Origin: Petrolisthes cinctipes
Taxonomy: Eukaryota > Arthropoda > Malacostraca > Decapoda > Porcellanidae
Direction: 5' to 3'
Assembly: GCA_033782935.1 (NCBI GenBank)
Contig: JAWQEG010001549.1
Coordinates: 102,001 to 166,000, forward strand
Length of the DNA stretch: 64,000 nucleotides
Made by a program: the position numbers and the translations under genes. The notes beneath the pieces are model-generated. The model was not told the DNA's origin, did not search any database, and saw only the letters and a program-made list of their open reading frames with translations. Positions 22,418 through 33,016 of the stretch are shown here, one piece after another. How positions within the stretch are numbered: the stretch's first letter is position 1; each line of letters opens with the position of its first letter.

Positions 22418-24115
22418 TTTGTTTTCAAGTGTGTTTTGTTGTGTGTGTGTGATTTTTTTTTTAATGATTAGTGTGGTTTAAGTTGTGTTATCTTTTGTGA
22501 CAGAGTTATTAGTGTGCAAGTATGTTTTTAGTTGTGTGGTTTGTGTGTAGGTTTCAATCTAAATTATTGTTAACTTCTGCTTATGTTTTTTAAGAAATTA
22601 CATTATTTATTTTCATTATATATTTTGTCTTTCAAATATAGCTTTTAACATTCACATTTCATGTTAGATTTATTATTCTTTGAGTAAAAAAAACTTTTTT
22701 TTTCATGCATTCTTATCTTTGGCTAATAATATTAATGTCTTAGTTTTATTTACATATCAAGGTTCGAAGATTAACTATAAGGATATACTTATGCCGTACT
22801 GTGGCTTTAATCTTATTGTATTTTAATAATTTCTCTGCCATATTTGTGATATGTCCAAGCAATGTGAAGAGTGCCAAACAAGTACTGTAGTCATTAAGGA
22901 ATTGGTGTTTTTTGTTTTCAGTCATTGTTGGAAAGTACATGAGTTCAAACAGCTTTCCAAGATCATAAATTTGCAGGTTTTTACTCAGGTATATATAATG
23001 TAATGAACTGTGATAATGCAGGAAACTAATAGTACAAATAGCTAGGGAGGTATCATGGATTTCTGTAAACTTTACAGGTGTCATATGTAAATAAATGTAG
23101 GTTTTTTTATAGTCTATAATTAAAACATTTAGAAAAACTAATACCAGTCACATATTTGTTATATGCTGTTGAAAAGCATTTATTTTAGAAAAATACAAGT
23201 CTGATGTAATATGAGAACAGGTGAAAATTATGTATTAAATTATACTGTTCAATAAAATTAATTGAATTGGTTGGAAAGGTTCATGTACGGTACATGTTAT
23301 TGAGACTTTTACAACATGATAATATTTGCATTAGTTAATTCTGAGACATATTTTTGTCTTTAGATTCGGGAATATGGTCAACCTTTTACACATCTCCAGT
23401 ATATATCAGTAGGTATATAATTCCAGTTATTTAAATGTTACCAGCTCACACATTACGTTAATGTGCTTGTAATATTTTCATTAGAAAGTCAATCAATCAT
23501 AAAGAAAGTTTATCAACCTTAAGAATATCCACTTCATGCAAAGGACTATGGATTAAAGACTCATACTACATGGATTAAATTAAGTCTAACTATGCAATGA
23601 AGAATTTCTGCTTTGTTTGCAGGTAACTGGAAGCCACTTTCCTGCAATTAGTAAGTCACCATTATATCCTATTATTCTTAAACACTCCAAAAGTAATGAT
23701 ACACAAAAAAGTATTTGTAACTTTCTATTTCACAGTGCATCAGTTTAAATTGACACTTGCAGCTCCATTCTCCTAAGCTGCTCACTGAATCCCCTCCTCT
23801 TGTTTATATTTACCGATGAGTGACAACAACAACAACCATTATGTCGCCTGTGTCGGCCGCGCCAAGTGTAAATAAACTCAAATCTCACTATTTACGGGTT
23901 GTTTATCGACTACACGACCCTGCTATCAGCCTAAAGGGTGCTTTTCAGTTCTTGTAGCGCTACGAGCAAATATGGCGCATAATGGCGGATGGAAACTCCC
24001 TTACGAGGCTTTGAAGATACGATCGTAGCGGTTATGAACAACTTACGAGCATATATGGCGCTACGAGAATCATAACTGCGGTTACGATGCTTTGAAGATC
24101 CTACCTCTGACACGG

Positions 24116-24696
24116 TTGTTGTTGTTGTTGTTGTTGATGTTCTCCCAGGGCAGAATGGCCTCCTGCCCCACAGACCCCTGGTACACTCTGGTCGCTGTGA
24201 AAAAACAAATTAAAATAAAGGAGGGGCTGGCCCTATATGCCTGGGCTACCGAAGCACATCCCAAGGAAATGGGACCAGAGCTTACTGGACCAGGGAGTCT
24301 GGGGGCCTCCGACCGCCAGGGAGATTGGGGGGAAGGCTTTGATCCCACAGCCAGTGCTGTGGGCCCAAGTCCACGTTACCACAAGAGCTACAAGTGGGGC
24401 CGTACCTTCCATGAGACCAGCCCTGAAGGGACCATAAGGGGGAGGGAGTTTACACTGCTGCATGCAAAGGGAAATGCACCCCAGTGTGCTGGCGGTCCAC
24501 ACAGCAGTGGAAAAAAAAAAAAAAAAAAAAAAAAAGGCCTCCGGTTGCAGTACACCTCACGTGGATTTTTAATCCATGTGGGCAGATCTCGTCAAATCCA
24601 CTAGAAAGTGACCAGATCCTACAACAATCTTTATTCTAGCCCTGTGGGGGATAACTAATATTCACAGAGAATAAAGTCAGCCCCACTGGGCCCCCC
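24116..24696 (-). mobile_element. SINE with (CAA)n tail, copy 2
   Basis: This is the inverted counterpart of 15819-16382, with its tail as (TTG)n at the left and a long A run near 24511-24534. CTGACACGG flanks both sides (24107-24115 and 24697-24705), giving a 9-10 base target duplication. It inserted just outside the right terminus of the 4.1-kb transposon. Confidence 0.8.
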
Positions 24697-24705
24697 CTGA
24701 CACGG

Positions 24706-24935
24706 TAAATACAGCTACAATCTTCATGTCGCTTCTTCTTCTTCTCTTGTTTCTGATGTGTGTGTGTGTCTGTATGAGTGTGTGTGTGTTGAAGGGAGAC
24801 ACACGAATGAATAGTTTACCTCTCTTTCCCTGGGTTATATAGGGCCAGCAGCCTTATGACACACACACACACACACACACACAAAAAGAGAGAGAGATCA
24901 ACTATGGAAAATATACAGAAATGAAAACTTAAAAA

Positions 24936-24973
<38 letters not shown>

Positions 24974-25231
24974 AAAAGAGAGATATCAGCTAGGGAAAAT
25001 ATACTTAAATTAAAACATATATATGATATACTAAAAAATAATGAAAAAAAAGAGAGATATCAACTAGGGAAAATATACTTAAATTAAAACATAAATATGA
25101 TATACTCAAAAATAATGTAGATGGTATTGTATCTAAATTAACCTAAATGTTATACAATAAGTTACACAACATGTTAGTTTCTTAATAAAAATAAAAAAAT
25201 GATGTGTTTAACCTGTGTGAATTTAACACAA
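24706..25231. repeat. (CA)n tracts and a diverged tandem repeat
   Basis: (TG)n/(CA)n tracts lie at about 24757-24790, 24857-24883 and 24940-24968. Between 24886 and 25118 a unit with AGAGAGATATCAACTAGGGA and ACTTAAATTAAAACATA occurs three times. No gene is seen. Confidence 0.75.
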
Positions 25232-25431
25232 GGGGGACAAGCTTGGGGGGGGTTTGGGGGGTGCGGGAGTAGGGGGACAGGCTTTAGGGGGGGAGGGAGG
25301 GTTAGGGGGGTGCGGGAATAGGGGGACAAGCTTAGGGGGGTGCGGGAGTAGAGGACAGGCTTGGGGGGGAGTAGGGGGACAGGCTTGGAAGGGGTTTGGG
25401 GTGTGTGGGAATAGGGGACAGGCTTTCTACC
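25232..25431. repeat. G-run minisatellite block 1 (G on plus strand)
   Basis: Irregular units of about 40 bases containing GGGGGTGCGGGAGTAGGGGG and GACAGGCTT. The dense runs of four to nine G make quadruplex formation likely on the plus strand. The block starts after TTAACCTGTGTGAATTTAAC. Confidence 0.85.
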
Positions 25432-25933
25432 CCCCCGAAGCCTGTCCCCCTATTCCCGCACCCCCCCCCCAAGCCTATCCCCCTATTCTCGCAACCCCCA
25501 ACCCCCCCCTCCTCCAAAGCCTATCCCCCTATTCCCGCAACCCCCAACCCCACCCCAAGCCTATCCCCCTATTCTCGCAACCCCCAACCCCCCCCCCTCC
25601 AAAGCCTATCTCCCTATTCCCGCAACCCCCAACCCCCCCAAAGCCTATCCCCCTATTCTCGCAACCCCCGCACCCCCCCCCTCCAAAGCCTATCCCCCTA
25701 TTCCCGCAACCCCCAACCCCCCCCCCCCAAAGTCTATCCCCCTATTCTCGCAACCCCCAACCCCCCCCCTCCAAAGCCTATCCCCCTATTCCCGCAACCC
25801 CCAACCCCCCCCCAAAGATTATCTCCCAATTCTCGCAACCCGTGCACCCCCCCCTCCAAAGCCTATCCCCCTATTCCTGCAACCCCCAACCCCCCCCCTC
25901 CAAAGCCTATCCCCCTATTCCCACACACCCCCT
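25432..25933. repeat. C-run minisatellite block 2 (inverse orientation)
   Basis: About twelve units of roughly 44 bases, each with TATCCCCCTATTC, CGCAACCCCC and a CCAAAGCC link. It is the same repeat family as block 1 but inverted, with a sharp turnover at GGCTTTCTACCCCCC. TTAACCTGTGTGAATTTAAC recurs directly after it (25935 onward), so blocks 1 and 2 sit between 20-base direct repeats. Confidence 0.85.
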
Positions 25934-26071
25934 TAATTAACCTGTGTGAATTTAACATATGGTGAAAAGATAGGGTTGGAAAAAAAATGGAGTTGGAGTA
26001 ATTATTCTAACCCATATAAATTTTAAAGGTTAATAAAACAGACTTACTGATATCAGATAAGTTGAATTAAG

Positions 26072-26660
26072 GGGGTGCAGGAATAGGGGGACAGGCTTGG
26101 GGGGGCTTAGGGGGGTGCGGGAGTAGAGGACGGGCTTAGTGGGGGGGTTTGGGGGGTGAGGGAGTAGGGGACCGGCTTGGAGGGGGGTTGGTTGGTGCGG
26201 GAGTATTGGGACAGGCTTGGGGGGGTTTAGGGGGATGCTGGAGTAGGGAGACAGGCTTGTGGGGGTTTTGGGGGGTGCGGGAGTAGGAGGACAGGCTTGG
26301 GGGGGTTTTGGGGGGTGCGGGAGTATGGGGGGGGTTTTGGGGGGGTTAGGGGGGCGCGGAAGTAGAGGACAGGCTTGGGGGGGGGGGGTTTGGTTGGTGC
26401 GGGAGTATGGGGACAGGCTGGGGGGGGTTTTGGGGGGTGCGGGAGTAGAGGACAGGCTTGGGGGGTTTGGGGGGGTGCAGGAGTAGGGGGGCAAGCTTGG
26501 GTTTTTTTTTGGGGGGGTGCGGAAATAGGGGGACAGGCTTAGTGGGGTGTGGGAGTAGGGGGACAGGCTTGGGAGGGGTTTGGTTGGTGCGGGAGTATGG
26601 GGACAGGCTTGGGGGGGGTTAGAGGGGTGCAGGAATAGGGGACAGGCTTTCTACCCACCC
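26072..26660. repeat. G-run minisatellite block 3 (G on plus strand)
   Basis: About thirteen units of 40-48 bases (GGGGACAGGCTTGGGG, GGTGCGGGAGTA) in the orientation of block 1. It ends with GGCTTTCTACCC, the same turnover word as block 1, but no C-rich block follows. AAAGGTTAAYAAAACAG flanks it on both sides. Confidence 0.85.
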
Positions 26661-26718
26661 CAAATTTAAAGGTTAACAAAACAGTACTGTAATCTGTAGA
26701 CTTATTTGATTCTGTTAG

Positions 26719-26793
26719 GATGGAGTATTACATAAATATTTTCCTTGGCCCCAGACTGAAATATTGGCTTCAGGTTTTCAGACAACAATTAAG
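26719..26793 (+). CDS. Candidate 25-codon host exon, unidentified
   Basis: A TTCTGTTAG acceptor, 75 open bases and a GTGAGT donor make a tidy symmetric (phase 0-0) exon reading DGVLHKYFPWPQTEILASGF and a short remainder. It lies in non-repetitive DNA between a minisatellite and a TIR element. I do not recognise the peptide, and a chance match to splice consensus is possible. Confidence 0.3.
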
Positions 26794-27145
26794 GTGAGTA
26801 TATAATGAATTAAAGTCAATCCTGATTTTTTTTAGACTTTCTCAAGCTACGAACGAAAGCAGGAAATTATTGATTCTAAAATACGTGACTTCTCCTCATA
26901 GTAAAAGTTAAAAGTTATAATGGTCTCATGTACTGTACTGATGATGACAATACGGTATATACAGCCACAATCAAATATCCACCAACACTTTCCTTCCATC
27001 GTAGTAAATATCTTGGTAATAAAGAACAACACGTGTATGATTTTGCAGCACCTCATAATAATAATAAATATCTTGGTAATAAAGAACAACATGTGTTTAA
27101 TTTTACTGCACCTCATAATAATAATAATAATAATAATAAATATCT

Positions 27146-28676
27146 ATCTATCTATCTATAGCTCTGACGCCTCGCTCCCTCCGGGAACTCCCCCCAAGGG
27201 GGTGGCCACGGCAGAAGTGTCTCCAGTTCTCCCTGTTCCAACACTCCCTCCTTACTTGGTCCATCCCTACTCTACCCCTCACGTTTCTCTCCTTTACATA
27301 CTCTTCCACTCTGTTCTGCCATCTGACCGGAGGTCTGCCTCTCACACCAGGTCCTACAACTTCACTTCCATACACCTTCTTTACAAACTCCTCGCCTTGC
27401 ATTCTCTCTACATGTCCAAACCATCTCAATGTATCACGTTTCACTCTCTCAACCACTCCACACTCAATGCCAATTGCCTTCTCACTCATACCACATCTCT
27501 CATACACACTCTCATTACTTTCTCCATCCCATCTAGTAAGTCCACATGCTCCTCTCAAGTAACTCATTTCCACAGCACCTATTCTAGACTGATGCGCCCT
27601 ACTCCATGTCCATGTCTCCGACGCATATGTCAGTGTTGGCAGGATTATACTATTTTGTAGTCCCCTTTTCACTTTCATACTCACACTTCTACCCTTCATA
27701 ATCCTTCCCAGTGATCCTATGACCTGTCTACCCTTCACTGCTCTCTCCCTAATTTCTCCTTCCATACTTCCATGTTTACACATAACTGTACCCAGGTACT
27801 TAAACTCCTTCACTTCCTCCATCCTCTCGCCCCTCAGAGTTATCTCACACTTCGTCCCAGTTGGTACAGCCACTCTGTAAGGTGTAGCAAAGTCAATCAC
27901 TTCAGTTTCTGCTCTTTCAAATACCATCACTTTACTTTTATCTACATTCACCTTCAATTTCCTTCGTTTACACACAGACTGAAATTCGTCCACCACTCTC
28001 TGTAAATTCCTTTCATTCTCATCCATCAGCACAGTGTCATCCGCAAACAAACTTGCCACCAGGGACCAATTTGCTTCTTTCAGCCTCAACTTCACCCCCA
28101 GACCATTCACTTTGGCTTTCACCTCTCTCATACAACCATCCATATATATATTGAACAACCATGGTGACATAACACACCCCTGTCTCAGCCCTACACTAAT
28201 ATTAAAACTCTCACTTAGATCACCCTCTACCCGTACACATGCTTTTGCATCTGCATAAAAAGCCTCAATACCTTTCAGCAAAGGCCCCCCAACACCATAA
28301 ATTCTCAACACCTCTGTCATAGCTTTCCTATCAACTCTATCGTATGCCTTCTCCAAATCCATGAAGGCAGCATACAACTTCTTAACCTTCCCAATATATT
28401 TCTCAACTATTGATTTTAATGCAAATATTTGGTCCACACATCCTCTACCCTTTCTGAACCCTCCCTGCTCCTCACTAACTTTATTCCCTGTTACTTCAAC
28501 CAGTCTTTCAGTAAGAACCTTCCCGTAAACCTTCCCCGGTACACTAAGAAGGCTTATTCCCCTATAGCTACCACACTCATCCTTACTGCCCTTCCCCTTA
28601 TACAAAGGTACAATTATGGCTCTCCTCCAATCCTCTGGCACCTCTCCCTGCCTCCACGCCAATGTACATATAAGCC
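27146..28676 (-). mobile_element. RTE-type LINE, 5'-truncated but uninterrupted copy 2
   Basis: The copy is bounded by ATAAATATCT (27136-27145, 28677-28686), a 10-base target duplication. The 3' end is the (TATC/GATA) tail followed by CTATAGCTCTGAC. The entire inserted part is one open frame, so it is the youngest copy here. Confidence 0.9.
27148..28662 (-). CDS. RTE LINE reverse transcriptase, partial
   Basis: 504 codons from an internal Met cover RT fingers, palm and C-terminal domain: AIIVPLYKGKGSKDECGSYR, GFRKGRGCVDQIF, DLEKAYDRVDR, GLRQGCVMSPWLFNIYMD, SLFADDTVLMDENE, KSKVMVFE, YLGTVMCKHGS, WFGHVERM and RPPVRWQNRVEEYVKER. FADD is intact. The endonuclease half is missing through 5' truncation, so this copy cannot move. 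WFGHVERM with RPPxRW is typical of the RTE clade as I know it. It was inserted into the repeat array of a family-D MITE. Confidence 0.9.
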   Translation of the reverse strand: MAWRQGEVPEDWRRAIIVPLYKGKGSKDECGSYRGISLLSVPGKVYGKVLTERLVEVTGNKVSEEQGGFRKGRGCVDQIFALKSIVEKYIGKVKKLYAAFMDLEKAYDRVDRKAMTEVLRIYGVGGPLLKGIEAFYADAKACVRVEGDLSESFNISVGLRQGCVMSPWLFNIYMDGCMREVKAKVNGLGVKLRLKEANWSLVASLFADDTVLMDENERNLQRVVDEFQSVCKRRKLKVNVDKSKVMVFERAETEVIDFATPYRVAVPTGTKCEITLRGERMEEVKEFKYLGTVMCKHGSMEGEIRERAVKGRQVIGSLGRIMKGRSVSMKVKRGLQNSIILPTLTYASETWTWSRAHQSRIGAVEMSYLRGACGLTRWDGESNESVYERCGMSEKAIGIECGVVERVKRDTLRWFGHVERMQGEEFVKKVYGSEVVGPGVRGRPPVRWQNRVEEYVKERNVRGRVGMDQVRRECWNRENWRHFCRGHPLGGSSRRERGVRAIDR

Positions 28677-28984
28677 ATAAATATCTTGGTAATAAAGAAC
28701 AACATGTGTTTAATTTTGCAGCACCTCATAATAATAATAATAATAAATATCTTGGTAATAAAGAACAACACGTGTATGATTTTGCAGCACCTCATAATAA
28801 TATAATAATAATAATAAATATCTTGGTAATGAAGAACAACACGTGTATGATTTTGCAGCACCTAATAATAATAATTGAGGGGGTTGAGTTGACGTAAGGT
28901 GTTGTTGTATGATTATATTTTGATATGATGCCGATTTATTTGCACGATGGAAGGAAAGTGTCGGGGTATATTTGATTGTGGCTG

Positions 28985-30815
28985 TACAGTATATAAGCCT
29001 ACAGTACTCTTTAGGTCATTGTTATGTAATTTTAAGTATATATGGTCTATAAAATCTGAATGGCTGTTCTTTTCATCAAATATTACATCAGAATACTATT
29101 GACAAATAATATTGTAGATAACAGAAACAGGTTATAATTACTCATTTTAAATATTATGCATGAATGTTATTAAAGTATGGATGTTTTAGCAATTAGGTCG
29201 ATCTTTAAATCTGTCGTAAATATTAGGTTGTGGATAATTTATTATGTAATTTGCCTATAATGCATATACCAAGCAAGGTTTCTTTTATTCTCAAGTACAC
29301 TCGTGATATGTAATTTCTGACCAGAGATGAATGGCACACACACACACATACCCTGCATTCGAACTCAGCCTCTATAGGTGTACTGGGTGGGGAAATGAAC
29401 AATACCAGGCGATTCGAAGCTTTCTGCTGCTCACACTCTGGTCAGAAATTGTGTATCACGAGTGTACTTTAGCCACAAGGACTTTATTAGTATTACTGTA
29501 GGAGGACGGACCACTCTTATACGAGTTTTGGTCGTCGCGGTACAGCATAGCCACCTAGCGGCTGATAGGAATCACTAACAGCTGCTCCTTGACTTTCACA
29601 GGAGCGGTGGGAGTTTTTTTGCAGTTTTTGGTTGGTTATGATTGATTTTTTTTACTGGAACCAGCACCTTTAAATGGAATAATTAAGTACTTATCATTAT
29701 TCCGCTTTTCAAAAATACTGAAACGCGAATATTTACATAATTAAAGTAGCAACTTAAGCTACCAAGTACAGATTGAATTGATTGTCATAGTTATACCTAA
29801 AGTATTCTGTAAGTATACTGTATAAGGTGGTAATACTGTATACGATGGAAGGAAAGTGTCGGTGGATATTTGATTGTGGCTGTACAATATGTTTTTTTTA
29901 AACAATATATTAGGGTTTTGTCGTAAATATTATCGTAATTCATTATGTAGTTTGACCAAAATGAATATAATTATTTATTCTATAGCCATATAATTAGCAC
30001 CAAAGGTCGTGGGCGATACTAATAAAGAAAATCAGTCTTATATATGAATGAGGATCGATAAAGGGAAGCAGACGGGAACTAAAGTGATGATTCCCCACGG
30101 CCGCTAGAGGCGCCACCGTCACAGCCAGCCACAACGATGACACCAAAATAAACACAGAGTAATCTATCCTTCTCTCAGGACCAAAATAAACCCAGAGTGA
30201 TCTATCCTTCTCCCTGGACTAATAAAATCCTCGGCAAGTCACTCAATCAGTGTTGCCAGGTGCTGGGAAATTTATCTGTTTTTAGATAGTTTTGAAGTCC
30301 ACACAAGGAAATTATATAAAGATAATAATATTAAAAGATTGTTTAAGAGTAATCAGGGTAATTTCTACCAGATGATGAAATACCAAAATGACCGTCAATG
30401 TTCAAGAGTAAACAGAGAATTATTGAGGTAAAAAGGAAAATTCTGATGTTGAAGTTGTGGGTATAATGCCAAATAGATCTGGCAACACTGGCGTACTGAC
30501 AGTGAAGCAGTATTGCCAAGTATGGACAATTAGAAGTACCAATTGGGATATTATATTGTTTTAGAGTAAAATTTCTACCAGACGAAATTTCAGGAATAAA
30601 ATAATGGTTAATATAAATAATAATAAAGAATAATGGTAAATATAAACAGGAAAATTATTGAGGTAAAAAAAAAAGGGAAATTCTGATGATATTAAAGTTG
30701 AGGGTATGATGCCAAATAGATCTGGCAACACTGACAGTAAGACCTCCTCTGATCTGACAACACTGTAGAGAATCCAACACTATAAAAATGTAAGTAAACA
30801 AAAAAAAATCAGTCA
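28985..30815. other. No gene; foldback pieces and diverged duplications
   Basis: This is non-coding AT-rich DNA. An orphan family-D end lies at 29843-29883, and a 177-base foldback element at 29293-29469. A segment with ATTATTGAGGTAAAAA and CCAAATAGATCTGGCAACAC occurs twice about 242 bases apart (about 30415-30490 and 30648-30733). Stretches near 29210 and 29920 (TGTCGTAAATATTA) also look related. Confidence 0.6.
29293..29469. mobile_element. 177-bp foldback element
   Basis: AAGTACACTCGTGATATG and AATTTCTGACCAGAG at the left match inversely the right end around CTCTGGTCAGAAATT and CACGAGTGTACTT. The centre has a (CA)7 run and GCATTCGAACTCAG, which resembles a pol III box B in reverse. No other copy was seen. 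Confidence 0.65.
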
Positions 30816-30927
30816 TAGTATATACGATGATGTGCCGGTACGATGGTGTGCGGCTCTATGGACACACAACAGAGCCATCGTACCGGTACCATGCATCGTA
30901 TACACTATGGATCTTCTTGCATAATGC
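30816..30927. mobile_element. Foldback MITE, family A copy 3 (left arm shortened)
   Basis: ACGATGATGTGCCGGTACGATGG faces the inverse of CCATCGTACCGGTACCATG, and the right arm continues through GGATCTTCTTGCATAATGCC. The outer left arm is missing. Confidence 0.6.
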
Positions 30928-30964
30928 CTTAATTATTGTTATAAGAGTAAATGTGTGAATTTTT

Positions 30965-31327
30965 GGTAAATATTGAATGAATTACCGTTATTGCGTACGT
31001 TTTTTCTACCTTCATTACCCACTTATTTAGACCATTCTAAGACTATTTTCTTCTATGGCATTTCCTCCGCAAATGCCCCATTTCCAAGATAGGGCATATT
31101 CCAATGGGGCATTTTGAAATTAGCCTGACCTTACCTGACCTGACCTAACCTAACCTAGACCGCATCAGACTACCGGGACCTAACCTGGGCAAACTACCGG
31201 GACCTAACCTGGGCAAACTACCGGGAAATAATCGTGATAAAGTACAATAAATGACAGGGGTAAAATACTGGGACCCAGCCGGATCTGGCAACACTTCTGC
31301 AAAACGGTAATTCTTTCAATAAATACC
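30965..31327 (-). mobile_element. hAT-like MITE (family C), inverted full copy
   Basis: 363 bases from GGTAAATATTGAATGAATTA to the inverse of GGTATTTATTGAAAGAATTA. The flanks GAATTTTT and TAATTTTT agree at seven of eight bases, consistent with an aged 8-base duplication. The interior holds a CCTGACC/CCTAACC run. Confidence 0.85.
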
Positions 31328-31377
31328 TAATTTTTTAGTTCGTGGTCATACTAACTAAGATGGCTACTCGGTGTGTT

Positions 31378-31625
31378 GGTTTGTAAGCTTCCCAACCAAC
31401 CACACTTGTATTAGGCTTCATTATCTTAGGGTTGATTCCATAGTGGTATTGGTTTGTAAGCTTCCTAACCAACAACACGACCCTATACAACGTCCATTTA
31501 GGGTCAATTCCTCAGTGGTATTATTGGTTTGTAAGCTTCCCAACCAACCACACTTGTAAGGCTTCATTATTTTACGGTCAATAAACACAGTGGTATTGGT
31601 TTGTAAGCTTCCCAACAAACCACAC
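31378..31625. repeat. About 73-bp minisatellite, 3.4 units
   Basis: GGTTTGTAAGCTTCC starts at 31378, 31451, 31526 and 31598 (spacings 73, 75, 72). Each unit carries AACCAACCACAC and GGCTTCATTAT. It directly follows, on the minus strand, the 3' end of the CR1-like LINE and could be that LINE's tail region. Confidence 0.8.
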
Positions 31626-31697
31626 AGATGCTTACAGATGATCTTCTGGAAGAGGATCTATTGGTGAGCCTGTACTTTCAGCTCCACTTCATTCCTA

Positions 31698-33016
31698 TTA
31701 CTCATTTGCCCTATAGAAGTATTTTTGTTCTTGATTGTCCCAAAACTTATCTAATTGTTTGGTATTTATTGGAAGAATTACCGTTTTGTAGCAGTGTTGC
31801 CAGATCCGGCTAGATCCCCGTATTTAGCCCCGGTCATTTCCTGTACTTTACCGCGGTTATTTCCCGGTAGTTTGCCCAGGTTAGGTCCCGGTAGTTTGCT
31901 GTGGTCTAGGTTAGGTCAGGTAAGGTCAGGCTAATTTCAAAATGCCCCATTTGAATATGCCCTATCTTGGAAATAGGGCATTTGTGGAGGAAATGCCATA
32001 GAAGAAAATAGTCTTAGAATGGTCTAAATAAGTGGGTAATGAAGGGAGAAAAACCGTACACAATAACGGTAATTCTTTCAATATTTACCAATTGTTTTTC
32101 AAATGAAACTACTGATTTCTGGTTTATGACCCACTCTGGCAGAGAGTTCCACATATCTATTACTCTGCAGAGAAAAGAGTATTTCCTCAAGTTCATTCGA
32201 GATCTTGGTTTAAATAATTTTCTAGAATTTCCTCGTGTAATACTCTCTTCCCGTTCTTGAAAAACTTTCTCGCTGCATTCCTTGTCATACAGTCCATTGA
32301 TAAATTTAAATGTTTCAATCATGTCGCCTCTCCATCTTCTATATGACAGTGTTGGTAGATTAAATGTTTTTAGCCTCTCCTCATATGACAAGTTCTTCAT
32401 ATTGGGCAGGAGTTTAGTTGCTCTTCTTTGGACATTTTCAACTGCCTCAATGTCCTTAAAAAGATAGGGATTCCACACCTGATTTGCGTATTCCAGATGA
32501 GGGCGGAGAAGAGCAATGAAAAGATATTTAAACATTTCTGCATTTAAGCTGGTGAAAGTTCTTCTTATAATGCCAACAATCTTGTTACCTTTGTTTATTT
32601 TTTCTGAGAGATTTTCTGAAAATTTCAATATGTCGTCAATAATTACTCCAATATCCTTTTCAGCTCTTGACCTTTCTATTACATTTTCAAGATGATACTC
32701 TCTCTCTCTCTCTCTTTCTTCAGATCCACCAATTCTCATTTACCTCGTCTTATCTGAATAAAAACTCAATAACCATTTTTCTGTCCAATGTTTCATATCT
32801 TCTAAATCTTCTTGGAGTTTTATATGGTCATCATCATTTGCCATAGTTTTAAAAATTTTAGTGTCATCAGCATACAAATATATATCACTTTTGTTTCCAT
32901 CACAACACAACTAGGCAGGTCATTGATATAAACAACAAATAGTAATGGTCCCAAGACTGAGCCCTGAGGTACCCCACTGACCACATCACTCCATTCCATA
33001 GCCTCTCCATTCACTA
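31698..33016 (-). pseudogene. CR1-like LINE 'Y', 3' half of ORF2, split by a MITE
   Basis: On the minus strand this part starts in RT motif SGVPQGSVLGPLLFVVYIND (33014 downward), continues with damaged palm sequence and the C-terminal domain (KDIGVIIDD, HLEYANQVWNPY, ERLKTFNLPTLSYRRWRGDM, DMWNSLPEWVINQ), and ends at a TAA at 31698-31700. A family-C MITE (31761-32089) interrupts the last twenty or so codons. The frame on its far side is the one that reaches the stop. A (TC)n-like stretch near 32698-32725 adds an ERERERE run. The 5' half is at 34605-35618. Confidence 0.8.
31761..32089 (+). mobile_element. hAT-like MITE (family C) inside CR1 coding sequence
   Basis: 329 bases flanked by a perfect 8-base duplication, AATTGTTT (31753-31760, 32090-32097). 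It cuts the last codons of LINE Y, and removing it together with one duplication copy makes the LINE frame continuous to its stop. This fixes both the element ends and the insertion order. Confidence 0.92.

Larger units (their letters stand above)
19971..24107. mobile_element. 4.1-kb TIR DNA transposon, copy 2 (full length)
   Basis: The 26-base ends (19971-19996 and 24082-24107) start GGGGTGGGATCTTCAAAGC and match inversely with two mismatches; copy 1's right end at 2071-2096 matches without mismatch. The subterminal 150 bases at both ends are packed with CGTAGC, TACGAT and TTACGAG words. The interior contains a family-C MITE (20823-21168), a C14 run near 20411, and exon-like pieces at 21372-21480 and 22193-22417 (+). 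No transposase domain or clear target duplication was found, so the superfamily is open. Confidence 0.75.
26962..28984. mobile_element. Mariner-like MITE (family D), long copy with internal repeats and an RTE LINE
   Basis: The ends CAGCCACAATCAAATATCC (26962) and its inverse (to 28984) are flanked by TA (26960-26961, 28985-28986). The interior holds a unit of about 60 bases with TCTTGGTAATAAAGAACAAC and TTTTGCAGCACCTCATAATA at 27011, 27071, 28684, 28750 and 28821. A 213-base copy at 50669-50881 has only one such unit. The RTE insertion at 27146-28676 splits the array. Confidence 0.85.

Noticed and set aside
24092..24604. 170-codon frame and its counterpart at 15940-16398
   Set aside because: Both are the same SINE read through its poly(A) and (CAA)n parts; two copies share the repeat, not a gene, and the Lys/Asn runs come from the simple tracts.
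25254..26494. Pro-rich and Gly-rich frames of 150-230 codons
   Set aside because: Translations of the G/C-run minisatellite on either strand; no codon bias or start context.
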